Source: JBBECE01 sp040881985 (lineage in GTDB: Bacteria > Pseudomonadota > Alphaproteobacteria > Rhizobiales > Devosiaceae). Taken from it: a stretch of 64,000 nt of DNA. Positions 51,979 through 60,332 of this stretch are shown one piece after another. Position 1 is the first letter of the stretch; the number at the start of each line of letters is the position of its first letter. The position numbers and the translations under genes were made by a program. The DNA lies in contig JBBECE010000014.1 in NCBI GenBank assembly GCA_040881985.1, forward strand, positions 1 through 64,000, given 5' to 3'. The notes under the pieces are model-generated. The model was given only the letters and a program-made list of their open reading frames with translations. It was not told the origin of the DNA and made no database searches.

Positions 51979-52382
51979 TCGGCAAGCTCAATCATGTGGC
52001 GATCGCGGTGCCCGATCTCGCGGCGGCCTCGGTGCGCTATCGCGACACGCTTGGCGCTCAGGTTGGAACACGGCAGGTGCTCCCCGAGCATGGGGTCACC
52101 GTCGTCATTGTCGATCTCGACAATACACGGATCGAATTGATGCAGCCGCTCGGAGACAATTCGCCGATCGCCAAGTTCCTGGAGCGCAAGCCGGCAGGCG
52201 GGGTGCATCATTTGTGCTTCGAAGTCAGCGATCTGCAGGCAGCGGTGAAGGCGTTGAGGGAAGCCGGTGCGCGGGTGCTCGGGGATGGCAAGCCCAAGAC
52301 CGGCGCACATGGACTGCCGGTCGTCTTCGTCCATCCGATGGATTTCGACGGGGTGCTGATCGAACTCGAACAGGCGCCTTAA
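51975..52382 (+). CDS. mce: Methylmalonyl-CoA epimerase
   Basis: A 135-residue glyoxalase-fold enzyme. LNHVAIAVPDL carries the first metal His, RIELMQPLG the Glu, GGVHHLCFEV the second His and VLIELEQ the last Glu. It interconverts the two forms of methylmalonyl-CoA between carboxylase and mutase. The start is a GTG at 51975 inside the mutase stop (GTGA). The length matches the family. Its TAA overlaps the TAA of the convergent SMR gene in TTAA (52379-52382). Confidence 0.92.
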   Translation: MIGKLNHVAIAVPDLAAASVRYRDTLGAQVGTRQVLPEHGVTVVIVDLDNTRIELMQPLGDNSPIAKFLERKPAGGVHHLCFEVSDLQAAVKALREAGARVLGDGKPKTGAHGLPVVFVHPMDFDGVLIELEQAP

Positions 52383-52708
52383 TGCCCGGCGGTCTTTGAG
52401 AAGATCTGCAGCACGACGACGCCCGAAAGAATGAGCCCGATGCCAATGAAGGCCGGTGTATCCAGAGCCTGCCTGTGGATCATCCAAGCAAGGAGCGCTA
52501 TCAACACCATGCCGAGCCCTGACCAGATCGCATAGGCGACGCCAACCTGGATCGTCTCAATTGCCCGGTAGAAGAGGTAGAAGGTCGCGGCGTAGCCGAA
52601 GACGACGATGGCCGTCGGGATCGGCGCGGTGAAATTATTGACCGATTTCAGCGCGGTTGTTGCGATCACCTCGGTCACGATGGAAGCGAACAACCAGACA
52701 TACGCCAT
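52379..52708 (-). CDS. Small multidrug resistance (SMR/EmrE-like) transporter
   Basis: A 109-residue protein with four membrane helices. The essential Glu lies in the first helix (FASIVTEVIATTALK), and VAYAIWSGLGMVLIALLAW is the third helix signature. It probably exports cationic compounds in exchange for protons, as a dimer. It lies 11 bases after the MurD2 gene on the same strand, which links it to the MurL/MurD2 operon. It shows no sign of transfer. Confidence 0.88.
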   Translation of the reverse strand: MAYVWLFASIVTEVIATTALKSVNNFTAPIPTAIVVFGYAATFYLFYRAIETIQVGVAYAIWSGLGMVLIALLAWMIHRQALDTPAFIGIGLILSGVVVLQIFSKTAGH

Positions 52709-52719
52709 CGGAGCCTCCC

Positions 52720-54006
52720 TCAGCGGAAATAGTGGCGTGCATATTCGGCGAACTTATCTCCGCGTTCCTCGAAATCGCGGAACTGTCCGAAACTCGGCGC
52801 GCCGGGCGAGAGGAGCAGCGTGTCAAAGCGGGCGCGGCGGTCGGAAAGCTGGCGCATGGCGGATTCCAGCGTCTCCGCCTCCACGAGGTCGATCGGCAAG
52901 TCGAGCGCGCGGATGGCGGCAACAAGGCGCGGTCCCGTCGCGGGCAGGGCCGCCACGAGAGAGACGTTGGAGCGGTCAAGACGGCTGGCGAGGTCGGCAT
53001 AGTCCTGTCCTCGATCGTGCCCGCCGGCGATCAGAGCCAGGCGTCCGAGCGGATAGGCGGCGAGCGCGGCTTTGGTGGCTTCGGGTGTCGTGGCGATGGA
53101 ATCGTCGACAAACCTTATTCCAGCAAGCTCAAACTCCTGCAGACGATGCGGCAGCGGCTGGAAGATTTTGATCGCAGCGAGAATTCCCGCCTCGTTCGCC
53201 CCGGTGGCGAGCGCCAGTCGCGCGGCAAGAATTGCGTTGTCGAGATTATGCGTGCCCCTGAGCCGCGAAGCGCGGACGGCGTCGGTGATATCTTCCTCAA
53301 AGTCCGGCGGCAGGGACGGCAGCAGGCGCTTTGCCGCGACGCGCTTGGCGGCGAAAGCGGGATGGGTCGCGGCCTGCGGACCAAGCGCGACGCTCCAGTC
53401 GCCGGCCATGTCGAGGATGTGCAGCTTGTCGGCGAAATAGCGCTCTTGGCTACGGTGCCAGTCGAGATGCTCGGGATAGAGCGTGGTGATGCCGATGAGA
53501 TCGGGCGAAAGCGCGATATCGGCGATCTGGTAGGACGAAAGTTCCAGCACGACAATGGCATGCGGGGCGAGGTCGAGCGGGGGCACCCCGATATTGCCGC
53601 CCAGCCCGGCATCGAGGCCGGAAGCGGTGAGCATTTCATGGGTGAGCTTCGCGGTCGTCGACTTGCCCTTGGTGCCGGTGATAGCGATAACTTTGGCGGC
53701 GCCGCGGCGATGGCCGGCCCACATGTTGACATTAGTGCCGATATGAACCCCGGCGGCTTTCGCGGCTTCGAGCTCTGGCTTGTAGATCGAGACGCCCGCC
53801 GAACGAATGACGACGGCATACCTGCCGGCGCGGAAGGCGGCGGGAAGGCTCGCGGCGGGGATCTGCGTTGTATCGGGAATGTCGGCGTCGCCCAAGTCGA
53901 CGCAGACATCGACTGCGACTTCCGGCCGGGTTTCGGCGAGGTAGCGGCGGGTCGATTTCGCCTCGCGGCCCGCCCCGTAAAGCAAGACCCGTGCGTCAGG
54001 CCGCAT
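52720..54006 (-). CDS. murD2: UDP-MurNAc-L-alanine:L-glutamate ligase, MurD2 type
   Basis: A 428-residue Mur ligase. ATP binds at ITGTKGKSTTAK, LELSSYQIADI and HLDWHRSQERY are typical of MurD, and HNLDNAILAARLA is present near residue 265. The N-terminal UDP-binding part is short (VLLYGAGREA). It overlaps the upstream MurL gene by 11 bases. In Xanthomonas, MurD2 adds L-Glu to UDP-MurNAc-L-Ala, and MurL then epimerises it. The MurL neighbour is why I call it MurD2 and not ordinary MurD, which would be in a division cluster. Confidence 0.85.
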   Translation of the reverse strand: MRPDARVLLYGAGREAKSTRRYLAETRPEVAVDVCVDLGDADIPDTTQIPAASLPAAFRAGRYAVVIRSAGVSIYKPELEAAKAAGVHIGTNVNMWAGHRRGAAKVIAITGTKGKSTTAKLTHEMLTASGLDAGLGGNIGVPPLDLAPHAIVVLELSSYQIADIALSPDLIGITTLYPEHLDWHRSQERYFADKLHILDMAGDWSVALGPQAATHPAFAAKRVAAKRLLPSLPPDFEEDITDAVRASRLRGTHNLDNAILAARLALATGANEAGILAAIKIFQPLPHRLQEFELAGIRFVDDSIATTPEATKAALAAYPLGRLALIAGGHDRGQDYADLASRLDRSNVSLVAALPATGPRLVAAIRALDLPIDLVEAETLESAMRQLSDRRARFDTLLLSPGAPSFGQFRDFEERGDKFAEYARHYFR

Positions 54007-55327
54007 GAGCGTTCACGGCCCGGAAGAGGTCGGGCGGGATCAGATGCTCGCCGCCGTCGCGCATCAGTTCCACCCATGCCGATTGCAGCCGGCGGGCGCC
54101 GTAGAACGCCTCAAGCTCGGGCCGGAGCGTCTTCGGAATCGCATCTGACGCCCATTCGCCGTTCTGGCTCACGCGATAAACGCTTGCGGCGGCCTCGAGG
54201 ATTTCGCCGACGCATTCCCAGGGCTTGTGGCCGGTCAGGCCCGTGAGGTCGCGGAAGGAAGCGAGATGCGCCGGCCGGTCGAGAAGGTTCTGGCGGAAAA
54301 TCGCGGTCAGCCGGTCCTTGTCCATCCAGGGGGCGAGGATGAGAAATACGAAATGGCATTTCGGACATTCCCCGCACCAGAGTGGACCCTTGTTGCGCTC
54401 GATGGTGAAATTGCGGTTGCAGCTCGAAAACACGTCGTCGAAGCGCGAGGTGCGGGCGAAGAGTTCGGCGATGCGCGCCTCCGAATAGGGGCGCAAGAGC
54501 GAAAAATAATCGAGTCCGCCGCCGGTCATGTCCTTGATAACGACGGAGAGCATTTTCTCGAAGCCCCAGGACTTCGAGTATTGGTGATTGACCGGCCGCC
54601 CGTCGAATTCGAGGTTGCCCTCGCTCGCCGAGCGCTCGTTGGAAAGCACGATCCGGTTGTAGCCAAAGAGGACCGCCGCGAGTGCTGCGATCAGCGAATT
54701 GATGGCGGTCGCCGGGACGTGGCCATTGTAATAACCGGACTCGCGGCTCAGGCGAATCATTTCCGGATCGAGCAGCCGGCGGACGAAGACCGGAATGCGG
54801 TTGAGCCGCGTGACGGATTCGAAGATCGGCCCCTTCGGATTGACCGCGAACGGGGCGAACTCGATGCCGGCGGCGTCGAGAAGCGAGATCGAGACCAGCG
54901 AATCCTTGCCGCCGCCGACGAGCGATAGCGCCCGATCCTTGAGCCGGATCGGGGGCAGGGGGGCTTTGGCGAGGCCGGTGGCGAGCGAGAGCTTGCCGAA
55001 GCGGTTGAGCGCGTTGCGGGCGTAGAATTCGCCCATGCCGTTCTCGTATATGTCGAGGATGAGCGCCCGCTCGGTTTCGGTGAACGCCAGCTCCGGCGCC
55101 TCGATTTCGAGCGGCGCCTTGAGCTTGAAATAGGAAACCCCGAGCACCGCTGCCGTCAGGGCCAGAAGTCGTTTGAAGACCGGATGATCGATGGGGGCGC
55201 CTTTCGGCAAAGGCGGGAATTTCAGCTCTTCGGTGAAGGTCAGAGCGCCGAGCCGGTAGGTAAAGCGCGCCTCGGCGGTGGCGGGGTCGAATATTGGCGT
55301 CTCGATGCTGAAAGTCTCGTCGCTCAC
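53996..55327 (-). CDS. murL: UDP-MurNAc-L-Ala-L-Glu epimerase
   Basis: A 443-residue MurL-type protein. A PP-loop-like ATP site is seen at SLVGGGKDSLVSISLL near residue 134, with SNERSASEGNL further on, and a Cys cluster WCGECPKCHFVF near residue 317. In Xanthomonas oryzae MurL uses ATP to turn the terminal L-Glu of UDP-MurNAc-L-Ala-L-Glu into D-Glu, replacing MurI glutamate racemase. The start is a GTG at 55327 with no strong ribosome binding site. It is 36 bases after the zinc-binding protein gene with no T-tract terminator in the gap, so it may be transcribed from the znuA promoter. Confidence 0.85.
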   Translation of the reverse strand: MSDETFSIETPIFDPATAEARFTYRLGALTFTEELKFPPLPKGAPIDHPVFKRLLALTAAVLGVSYFKLKAPLEIEAPELAFTETERALILDIYENGMGEFYARNALNRFGKLSLATGLAKAPLPPIRLKDRALSLVGGGKDSLVSISLLDAAGIEFAPFAVNPKGPIFESVTRLNRIPVFVRRLLDPEMIRLSRESGYYNGHVPATAINSLIAALAAVLFGYNRIVLSNERSASEGNLEFDGRPVNHQYSKSWGFEKMLSVVIKDMTGGGLDYFSLLRPYSEARIAELFARTSRFDDVFSSCNRNFTIERNKGPLWCGECPKCHFVFLILAPWMDKDRLTAIFRQNLLDRPAHLASFRDLTGLTGHKPWECVGEILEAAASVYRVSQNGEWASDAIPKTLRPELEAFYGARRLQSAWVELMRDGGEHLIPPDLFRAVNAHAA

Positions 55328-55363
55328 GCGGAGAACCGGGCCTTTGGCGATTTGGCCAATGGC

Positions 55364-56320
55364 CTAGTTGAAACGCACAGCAGCGGCAAGGGGCGGGTTC
55401 CCTCGGGGATCAAGGCAGGCGGCGAAAGTCGCCCCGATTCGCCGCATCAGCGTCAGATACGCGTCGGGGCCTGGGGCAATCAGGGCGCCCTCGGGGTCGA
55501 TCTCGAGAATCCGAAGGCCGTAGTCATCGGCGAGCTCGACGAGCAGGTCGGGCTGAAACTGCGGCTCGGTCATCAGGCAGGCAATCTCGCCCGCCCGGGC
55601 GTGTTGACGCAGTTCGGCGACCTTGCCGACGGACGGGGCCATGTCGGGTTCGGGGACCACGAAATCGACGCGGATGTGCCACTGCCGGGCGAAGTAGCCG
55701 AAGGCGTCGTGATAATTGACCGCGATGCGATCGGGTTGGCCGACCAATCCGGTGGCGATTTCGGCGTTCACGATTTGAAGCGTCACTGCAAATTTGGCGG
55801 CGTTGGCGCGATAGGTCCCGACGTTTGCCGGATCGAGCTCTGAAAGCCGGGCGGCGACCGCATCGGCGAGTTCGGCGGCAATGCCGGTGTCGAGCCAGAT
55901 ATGCGGATCGTGAAGGAGATGAAGGCGATGGCCGGCCTCGTCTTCACGCTGGGGCTCAGCTTCGTGTTCATCGTCGTCTTCGGCGGAGCCGATCAGCCGG
56001 TCCGCCACGGTCTCGCTCAGCTCGAGGTGCCGGCCTTGCATCGCCTCGATCACCTCCCAGATGCCGGCCTCCATGTCCGGGCCGATGCCGATGACGAGGT
56101 CGGCGTCCTGCAGCAGCTGGCGCTTCGAAGGGGTGAGCGCATAGGTGTGAGGGGAGACGGGAGTGTCGATCAGTAACGCCGGTGTGCCGACACCCGCCAT
56201 GATCGCGAAGACGATGGCGTGGACGGGCAGGAATGTGGCGACGACGTTTGGCGCGGCGAGTGTGGCGGCGGGAGCGGCGAGGGTCAGGGCCAAGACGGCG
56301 GGCAGGGCGAGGTGGCGCAT
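55364..56320 (-). CDS. znuA: Zinc ABC transporter periplasmic binding protein
   Basis: A 318-residue zinc-binding protein with a signal peptide (ALPAVLALTLAAPAATLA). Metal ligands are His in PVSPHTYAL, His in DPHIWLD, His in NYHDAFGYF and Asp in EIDPEG. Between the first two is the charged loop with EDDDEHEAEPQRED typical of ZnuA but relatively poor in His. It delivers zinc to ZnuB. It is divergent from znuC across a short region with Zur-like dyads, and murL follows on the same strand. Confidence 0.93.
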   Translation of the reverse strand: MRHLALPAVLALTLAAPAATLAAPNVVATFLPVHAIVFAIMAGVGTPALLIDTPVSPHTYALTPSKRQLLQDADLVIGIGPDMEAGIWEVIEAMQGRHLELSETVADRLIGSAEDDDEHEAEPQREDEAGHRLHLLHDPHIWLDTGIAAELADAVAARLSELDPANVGTYRANAAKFAVTLQIVNAEIATGLVGQPDRIAVNYHDAFGYFARQWHIRVDFVVPEPDMAPSVGKVAELRQHARAGEIACLMTEPQFQPDLLVELADDYGLRILEIDPEGALIAPGPDAYLTLMRRIGATFAACLDPRGNPPLAAAVRFN

Positions 56321-56354
56321 GGAGAGGTTCCGGTGCGATGGCGTGAACCGTAGT

Positions 56355-56395
56355 GTAACTTTATAACGTTACGGTGGCGATGTTACAACATAACA
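56355..56395. promoter_or_regulatory. Two Zur-box-like dyads between znuA and znuCB
   Basis: The first dyad has arms GTAAC (56355-56359) and GTTAC (56368-56372). The second has arms TGTTA (56381-56385) and TAACA (56391-56395). Both are AT-rich and lie in the divergent promoter of znuA and znuC, where alphaproteobacterial Zur binds. One site for each direction is the natural reading. Confidence 0.7.
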
Positions 56396-56438
56396 ATTCG
56401 CTTGCGGGCAAAACGGCGCCCGCGTAATGAAGGCGCGG

Positions 56439-57176
56439 ATGGATTCTCCTCTTGTTTCAGCGCGCAAACTCGGCGTGCGGCGCGGCGGCCGCTGGGCGGT
56501 GCGGGGTGTCGATCTCGGCGTCAGCCGGGGCGAACTCGTCACCCTGATCGGCCCCAACGGGGGCGGCAAATCGACCATCGCCAAGGCGATGCTCGGGCTG
56601 ATCGCGCCCGACGAGGGGGGCGTCGAGCGTGCCCCCGGCATCAAGATCTCCTACGTGCCGCAAAAGATGGCCGCCGACTGGACGCTGCCGATGTCGGTTG
56701 CCCGCTTCATGCATCTGACCGGTGGGGCGAAGGAACCCGATATCGCGGTTTCGCTCGAGGAAGCGGGGGCGACGGGGCTCGCCGACTCGCCTTTGCATGC
56801 GCTCTCGGGCGGCGAGTTCCAGCGGGTGATGCTCGCCCGGGCGCTGGCGCGGCGGCCCGATCTTCTCGTCCTCGACGAGCCGGTGCAGGGCGTCGATTTC
56901 TCCGGCGAGCTGGCGCTCTACGATCTTATCGACCATGCGGTCGAAAAACATAACTGCGGGGTGCTGCTGATTTCCCATGACCTACATGTGGTGATGGCGC
57001 GCACCGACCGGGTCTATTGCATCCAGGGGCATGTCTGCTGCTCGGGCGCCCCGCAGCAGGTCGCCGAGAATGAAGAATATGCGCGGCTCTTCGGCCCCGG
57101 GGCGGTTGGCGCCATCGCGGTCTTCAAGCACGACCTCGCCCACCACCATGGCCATCATGATGGGGAGGGGCATTGA
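56439..57176 (+). CDS. znuC: Zinc ABC transporter ATPase
   Basis: A 245-residue ATPase. Walker A is GPNGGGKST, the signature LSGGEFQR, Walker B LLVLDEPVQGVD and the switch SHDLHVVM. The C-terminus is His-rich (FKHDLAHHHGHHDGEGH), a feature of ZnuC that may bind zinc. I chose the ATG at 56439, which has GAAGG six bases upstream; the ATG at 56427 has none. Its stop overlaps the znuB ATG by one base. Confidence 0.93.
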   Translation: MDSPLVSARKLGVRRGGRWAVRGVDLGVSRGELVTLIGPNGGGKSTIAKAMLGLIAPDEGGVERAPGIKISYVPQKMAADWTLPMSVARFMHLTGGAKEPDIAVSLEEAGATGLADSPLHALSGGEFQRVMLARALARRPDLLVLDEPVQGVDFSGELALYDLIDHAVEKHNCGVLLISHDLHVVMARTDRVYCIQGHVCCSGAPQQVAENEEYARLFGPGAVGAIAVFKHDLAHHHGHHDGEGH

Positions 57177-57985
57177 TGGCGCTCCTCGACGATTTTCTGG
57201 TGCGGGCGGCGATCGGCGGAGTGCTCCTGGCGCTCATCACCGGCCCGCTCGGCGCCTTTGTCGTCTGGCGCCGGCTCAGCTATTTCGGCGACACGATGAG
57301 CCATTCGGCGCTCTTGGGAGTGACAATCTCGCTCGGCTTTTCGATCGACCTTTTCATCGGGATTTTCGCCGTCGCTGCGGCGGTGGCGCTGTTGCTCAAT
57401 GCGGCGCGCGACCGCGTATCGCTGCCCCCGGACGCGTTGCTCGGGATTCTTTCCCACGCGGCGCTGGCGACGGGGCTCGTCATCATCGCACTCGTCGGCA
57501 ATGTCCGGATCGACCTGATGGCGTTCCTGTTCGGGGACATTCTGGCGCTCTCGGCCGAGGATCTGGCGTTGCTCGCCGGCGGGGTGGTGGTTGTCTGGAT
57601 TGCGCTCGCCTTGATCTGGCGGCCGCTGCTGGCCGACACGGTCAGCGTCGAGCTTGCGGCGGCGGAGGGCCTGAGGACGCGGACGGCGCGGCTCGTCTTC
57701 GTGCTGCTGCTCGCGGGCACCATTGCGCTGTCGATCAAGATCGTTGGCGTGCTCTTGATCACCGCCATGCTGATCATTCCCGCCTCGACGGCGCGAATGG
57801 CGGCGAAGCGCCCCGAATCAATGGCGCTCGGGGCGGCCGGGTTCGGGATTGCGACGGTCGCCGGCGGGCTGGCGCTCAGCTACTACGCCAACACGCCGAC
57901 TGGTCCCTCGATCGTCATGCTGAGCGCAGCGATCTTCATCATGGCGGCGGCGATATCGCTCGGCCTCGGCCGGATGCAGCGCTAG
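57176..57985 (+). CDS. znuB: Zinc ABC transporter permease
   Basis: A 269-residue permease of the ABC-3 family with about eight hydrophobic segments. WRRLSYFGDTMSHSALLGV is the family signature (part FGDTMSHSALLG), and LLITAMLIIPASTAR follows later. The ATG at 57176 has GGGGAGGGG five bases upstream; a TTG one codon earlier is less likely. Its stop overlaps that of zur on the other strand in CTAG (57982-57985). Confidence 0.93.
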   Translation: MALLDDFLVRAAIGGVLLALITGPLGAFVVWRRLSYFGDTMSHSALLGVTISLGFSIDLFIGIFAVAAAVALLLNAARDRVSLPPDALLGILSHAALATGLVIIALVGNVRIDLMAFLFGDILALSAEDLALLAGGVVVVWIALALIWRPLLADTVSVELAAAEGLRTRTARLVFVLLLAGTIALSIKIVGVLLITAMLIIPASTARMAAKRPESMALGAAGFGIATVAGGLALSYYANTPTGPSIVMLSAAIFIMAAAISLGLGRMQR

Positions 57986-58380
57986 GGGTGCTTGAGGTTG
58001 CGGCACTTGCCGCAAAGGCCGCGCAACTCGAGCTGCGCCGACTGGACGTCGAATTTCCCGAAATCGAGGCCGGAGGTCAGGCGCTTGGGATCGTTCACCG
58101 GCACTTCCCCCACTATTCCGCAATTGTCGCAGATGGTGAAGGCGGCCCAGTGGCCCTTTTCGTGGTCGGCGCAGGCGATGAAAGCATTGAGGCTCTCGAC
58201 CTTGTGGACAAGGCCTGCCGCGACCAGCTTGTCGAGCGCCCGATAGACTTGGACCGGGGCGCGGATGCCCGAATCGGCAACCGCCTCCAAAAGCGCATAA
58301 GCGCTTTGCGGGGCGGGGGCGCGTTCGAGCGCGTCGAGCACCGAACGCTGGTGCAGGGACAGCGGAGCCTGATCAGTCAT
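57982..58380 (-). CDS. zur: Zinc uptake regulator (Fur family)
   Basis: A 132-residue Fur-family repressor. The DNA-binding part is at about residues 8-75 (SAYALLEAVADSGIRAPVQVYRAL, key part VQVYRALDKLV). The structural zinc site has two CxxC pairs, ICDNCG and LCGKCR. The regulatory His residues lie around CADHEKGHWAAF. It should repress znuA and znuCB when zinc is plentiful. It is tail-to-tail with znuB. Confidence 0.92.
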   Translation of the reverse strand: MTDQAPLSLHQRSVLDALERAPAPQSAYALLEAVADSGIRAPVQVYRALDKLVAAGLVHKVESLNAFIACADHEKGHWAAFTICDNCGIVGEVPVNDPKRLTSGLDFGKFDVQSAQLELRGLCGKCRNLKHP

Positions 58381-58424
58381 CGTGTCATGGTATCACATAC
58401 CGCCAAGCGCCGGGAAACGCCGGG

Positions 58425-59336
58425 TCAATGCAGGCGCAGTTCGAGCCGCATGACGATCTCCTCGCCGATCCGCTGATAGCCATATTCGCGCATGACGCAG
58501 GAAAAGCCGGCGGGAAGCTTTTCGATTGAAAAGAGATTGTAGCGGGCGGGCGATTCCCCGGTCGCGGGCGGGGCGGTGGCCGCCGCGACCCCAATCACCG
58601 GCACGTCGCCAAGGGGGCCCGGCAGGGCACTGACGGTCGAGGCGTGCAGGTGCCCGTGCAGGATCAGTTCGGCCCCGGCGCGTTCGATGGCAAGCCGGAA
58701 GAACTCGGCGCCTTTCAGTCCGAGCCGGAACGAGGCCGCTTCCGGCTGTGGCGGGTGATGGATCATCACGACCCGGAACCGTCCCTCCTGACGCAGGGTT
58801 TTTAGCGCGATTTCCAGCCGGTCGGCCTGGCCCTCATCGAAGCGGCCGGTCGCAAAGAACGGCGCCGTCGCGACCGCGCTCGAACAGCCGACAAGCGCCA
58901 CCTCGCCCTTGCGCCGAATAAAAGGGAAGGGCGCCTCGCCGAGCCGCTCTCCCCTCGCGTAATCGCCCCACGCCGCGAGGCAACGGTTGAGCGCGCCGGG
59001 CACGTAGGCATCGTGATTGCCGGGGACGACCGCCACCTTGTCGGGCTCGCCGAGGCTCGTGAGCCATTGGGCGGCGCGCGCGATCTCGGCGGGCAGGCCA
59101 AGATTGACGAGATCGCCGGTCACCGCGATGAGGTCGGGGTTGGCGCGCTTCAGGTGGGCGACCAGTTCAGCAACGGTGTCGGCGAGCAGTCTGTTCTTGC
59201 GCGTGGTAACCCAATGCAGATATCCGGTGATCCGCTTGTTGGCGAGCGCAAGCGGCGAGAACGGGGGCAGGGGCGCCAGATGCACGTCCGAAATGTGAGC
59301 GAGTTCGATCACGTCTTTTCCCCGTCGCGGTCTCAT
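58425..59336 (-). CDS. Calcineurin-like metallophosphoesterase
   Basis: A 303-residue phosphoesterase. All metal motifs are present: LAHISDVHLA (DxH), AVTGDLVNLG (GDxxD-like), VVPGNHDAYVPG (GNHD), VMIHHPP and LILHGHLHAS (GHxH). It resembles the CpdA/cAMP phosphodiesterase and Icc group, so a cAMP or other phosphodiester role is possible and of interest given the cyclase at 15122. The ATG at 59336 and the GTG at 59312, nearer the first motif, are both possible starts. Confidence 0.88.
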   Translation of the reverse strand: MRPRRGKDVIELAHISDVHLAPLPPFSPLALANKRITGYLHWVTTRKNRLLADTVAELVAHLKRANPDLIAVTGDLVNLGLPAEIARAAQWLTSLGEPDKVAVVPGNHDAYVPGALNRCLAAWGDYARGERLGEAPFPFIRRKGEVALVGCSSAVATAPFFATGRFDEGQADRLEIALKTLRQEGRFRVVMIHHPPQPEAASFRLGLKGAEFFRLAIERAGAELILHGHLHASTVSALPGPLGDVPVIGVAAATAPPATGESPARYNLFSIEKLPAGFSCVMREYGYQRIGEEIVMRLELRLH

Positions 59337-59475
59337 CGGTCAGCTTATGGAGGCGAACCTGCGGCGACAAAATGGCCGCCGCCCCAATCCGGTCGGATTT
59401 TTCGCGCCTCGGCGAGCAGTATTGGGCACTGACATGATCCCGTCCCCGGTCGTAATGACAAGCTGGCGGATGCGG

Positions 59476-59694
59476 ACCTCGGTTTTCCTGTTCGCCGCCG
59501 GGGTGCCGCGACGCGATCATGTGGCGCTCTATCTCTGCCAGCAGGTCGAGGCGGCGCGCAAGTTCGTCCCCACCTACGAAATCGCGGCGACCGAATGGTT
59601 CGACGTTGATGCACCGCCGGCCGACACGACGTCCGGGACGAGGTGGCGGATCGAGGAAGTTTTCCACGGCGCGCCGGCCGATCCGGTCTGGTAG
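59476..59694 (+). pseudogene. C-terminal remnant of a NUDIX hydrolase
   Basis: A frame open from 59347 to 59694 codes RRDHVALYLCQQVE, YEIAATEWFDVDAPP and TTSGTRWRIEEVFHG. This is the usual second half of bacterial NUDIX hydrolases (H-V-x-L-Y, E-I-A-x-x-x-W-F, T-R-x-R-I-x-E-V). The catalytic NUDIX box, which should come before it, is absent from 59337-59475. So the first half of the gene has been lost. The frame includes ATGs (59347, 59434, 59455) and could still be translated, but it would not be a working hydrolase. Confidence 0.6.
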
Positions 59695-59764
59695 GGGCGA
59701 GCCGGGGGGATTGCCCGGCAATTTGCTCGACGTCCCGCACACGCGGTGCTATGGGGCGCCCCCG

Positions 59765-60313
59765 ATGGCAAAACTCAAAGTCGCCGCGCCGCCACCGCCG
59801 CCGGCTCCCGATTTCATCGCTCAGCTCACCGTGCGGCGCGCCAACGGCGCCGATCGCGACTGGATCGAGGCTTTGCATCGGCTCTCTTTCGGCCCGGGCC
59901 GCTATGCGCGCGCCGCGTTCCGGGTGCGCGAGCGGATCGATCCCGACCCAGCGCTGAGCTTTCTTGCTGACTTTCAAGGCAAGCCCGTCGCCTCGGTGAT
60001 GATGACCCCGATCGCGGTTGGAGGGGCGCTGGGCTATCTCCTCGGCCCGCTGGCGACCGATCCCGCCCATCGCAACAAGGGGGCCGGCCGGCTCCTCGTC
60101 GGGCACGCAACCGAGGCTGCCGACGCCGACCCGACGAGCCAGTTCGTGCTGCTGGTCGGGGATGAGCCCTACTATGGTCCGCTCGGCTTCAAGCCGACGG
60201 TAGGGGGCGCGGTCGGCTTTCCGGGGCCGGTTGATCCGGCCCGGATTTTGGTCCATTGCGATGCGGCGCTGATCGCGCGCCTCAAGGGATCGGTCGGCGC
60301 CCGGACCAACTGA
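59765..60313 (+). CDS. GNAT-family N-acetyltransferase
   Basis: A 182-residue acyltransferase. A Pro-rich tail (VAAPPPPPAPDF) precedes the fold. Motif A for acetyl-CoA is LGPLATDPAHRNKGAGRLLV, seen in RNKGAGRLL, and FVLLVGDEPYYGPLGFKP is the typical motif B region. It resembles the YhbS type, whose substrate is unknown. The ATG at 59765 gives the family start. It is followed after 19 bases by the CoA pyrophosphatase gene. Confidence 0.85.
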   Translation: MAKLKVAAPPPPPAPDFIAQLTVRRANGADRDWIEALHRLSFGPGRYARAAFRVRERIDPDPALSFLADFQGKPVASVMMTPIAVGGALGYLLGPLATDPAHRNKGAGRLLVGHATEAADADPTSQFVLLVGDEPYYGPLGFKPTVGGAVGFPGPVDPARILVHCDAALIARLKGSVGARTN

Positions 60314-60332
60314 GAGGGCGGCGTTCGCACCG

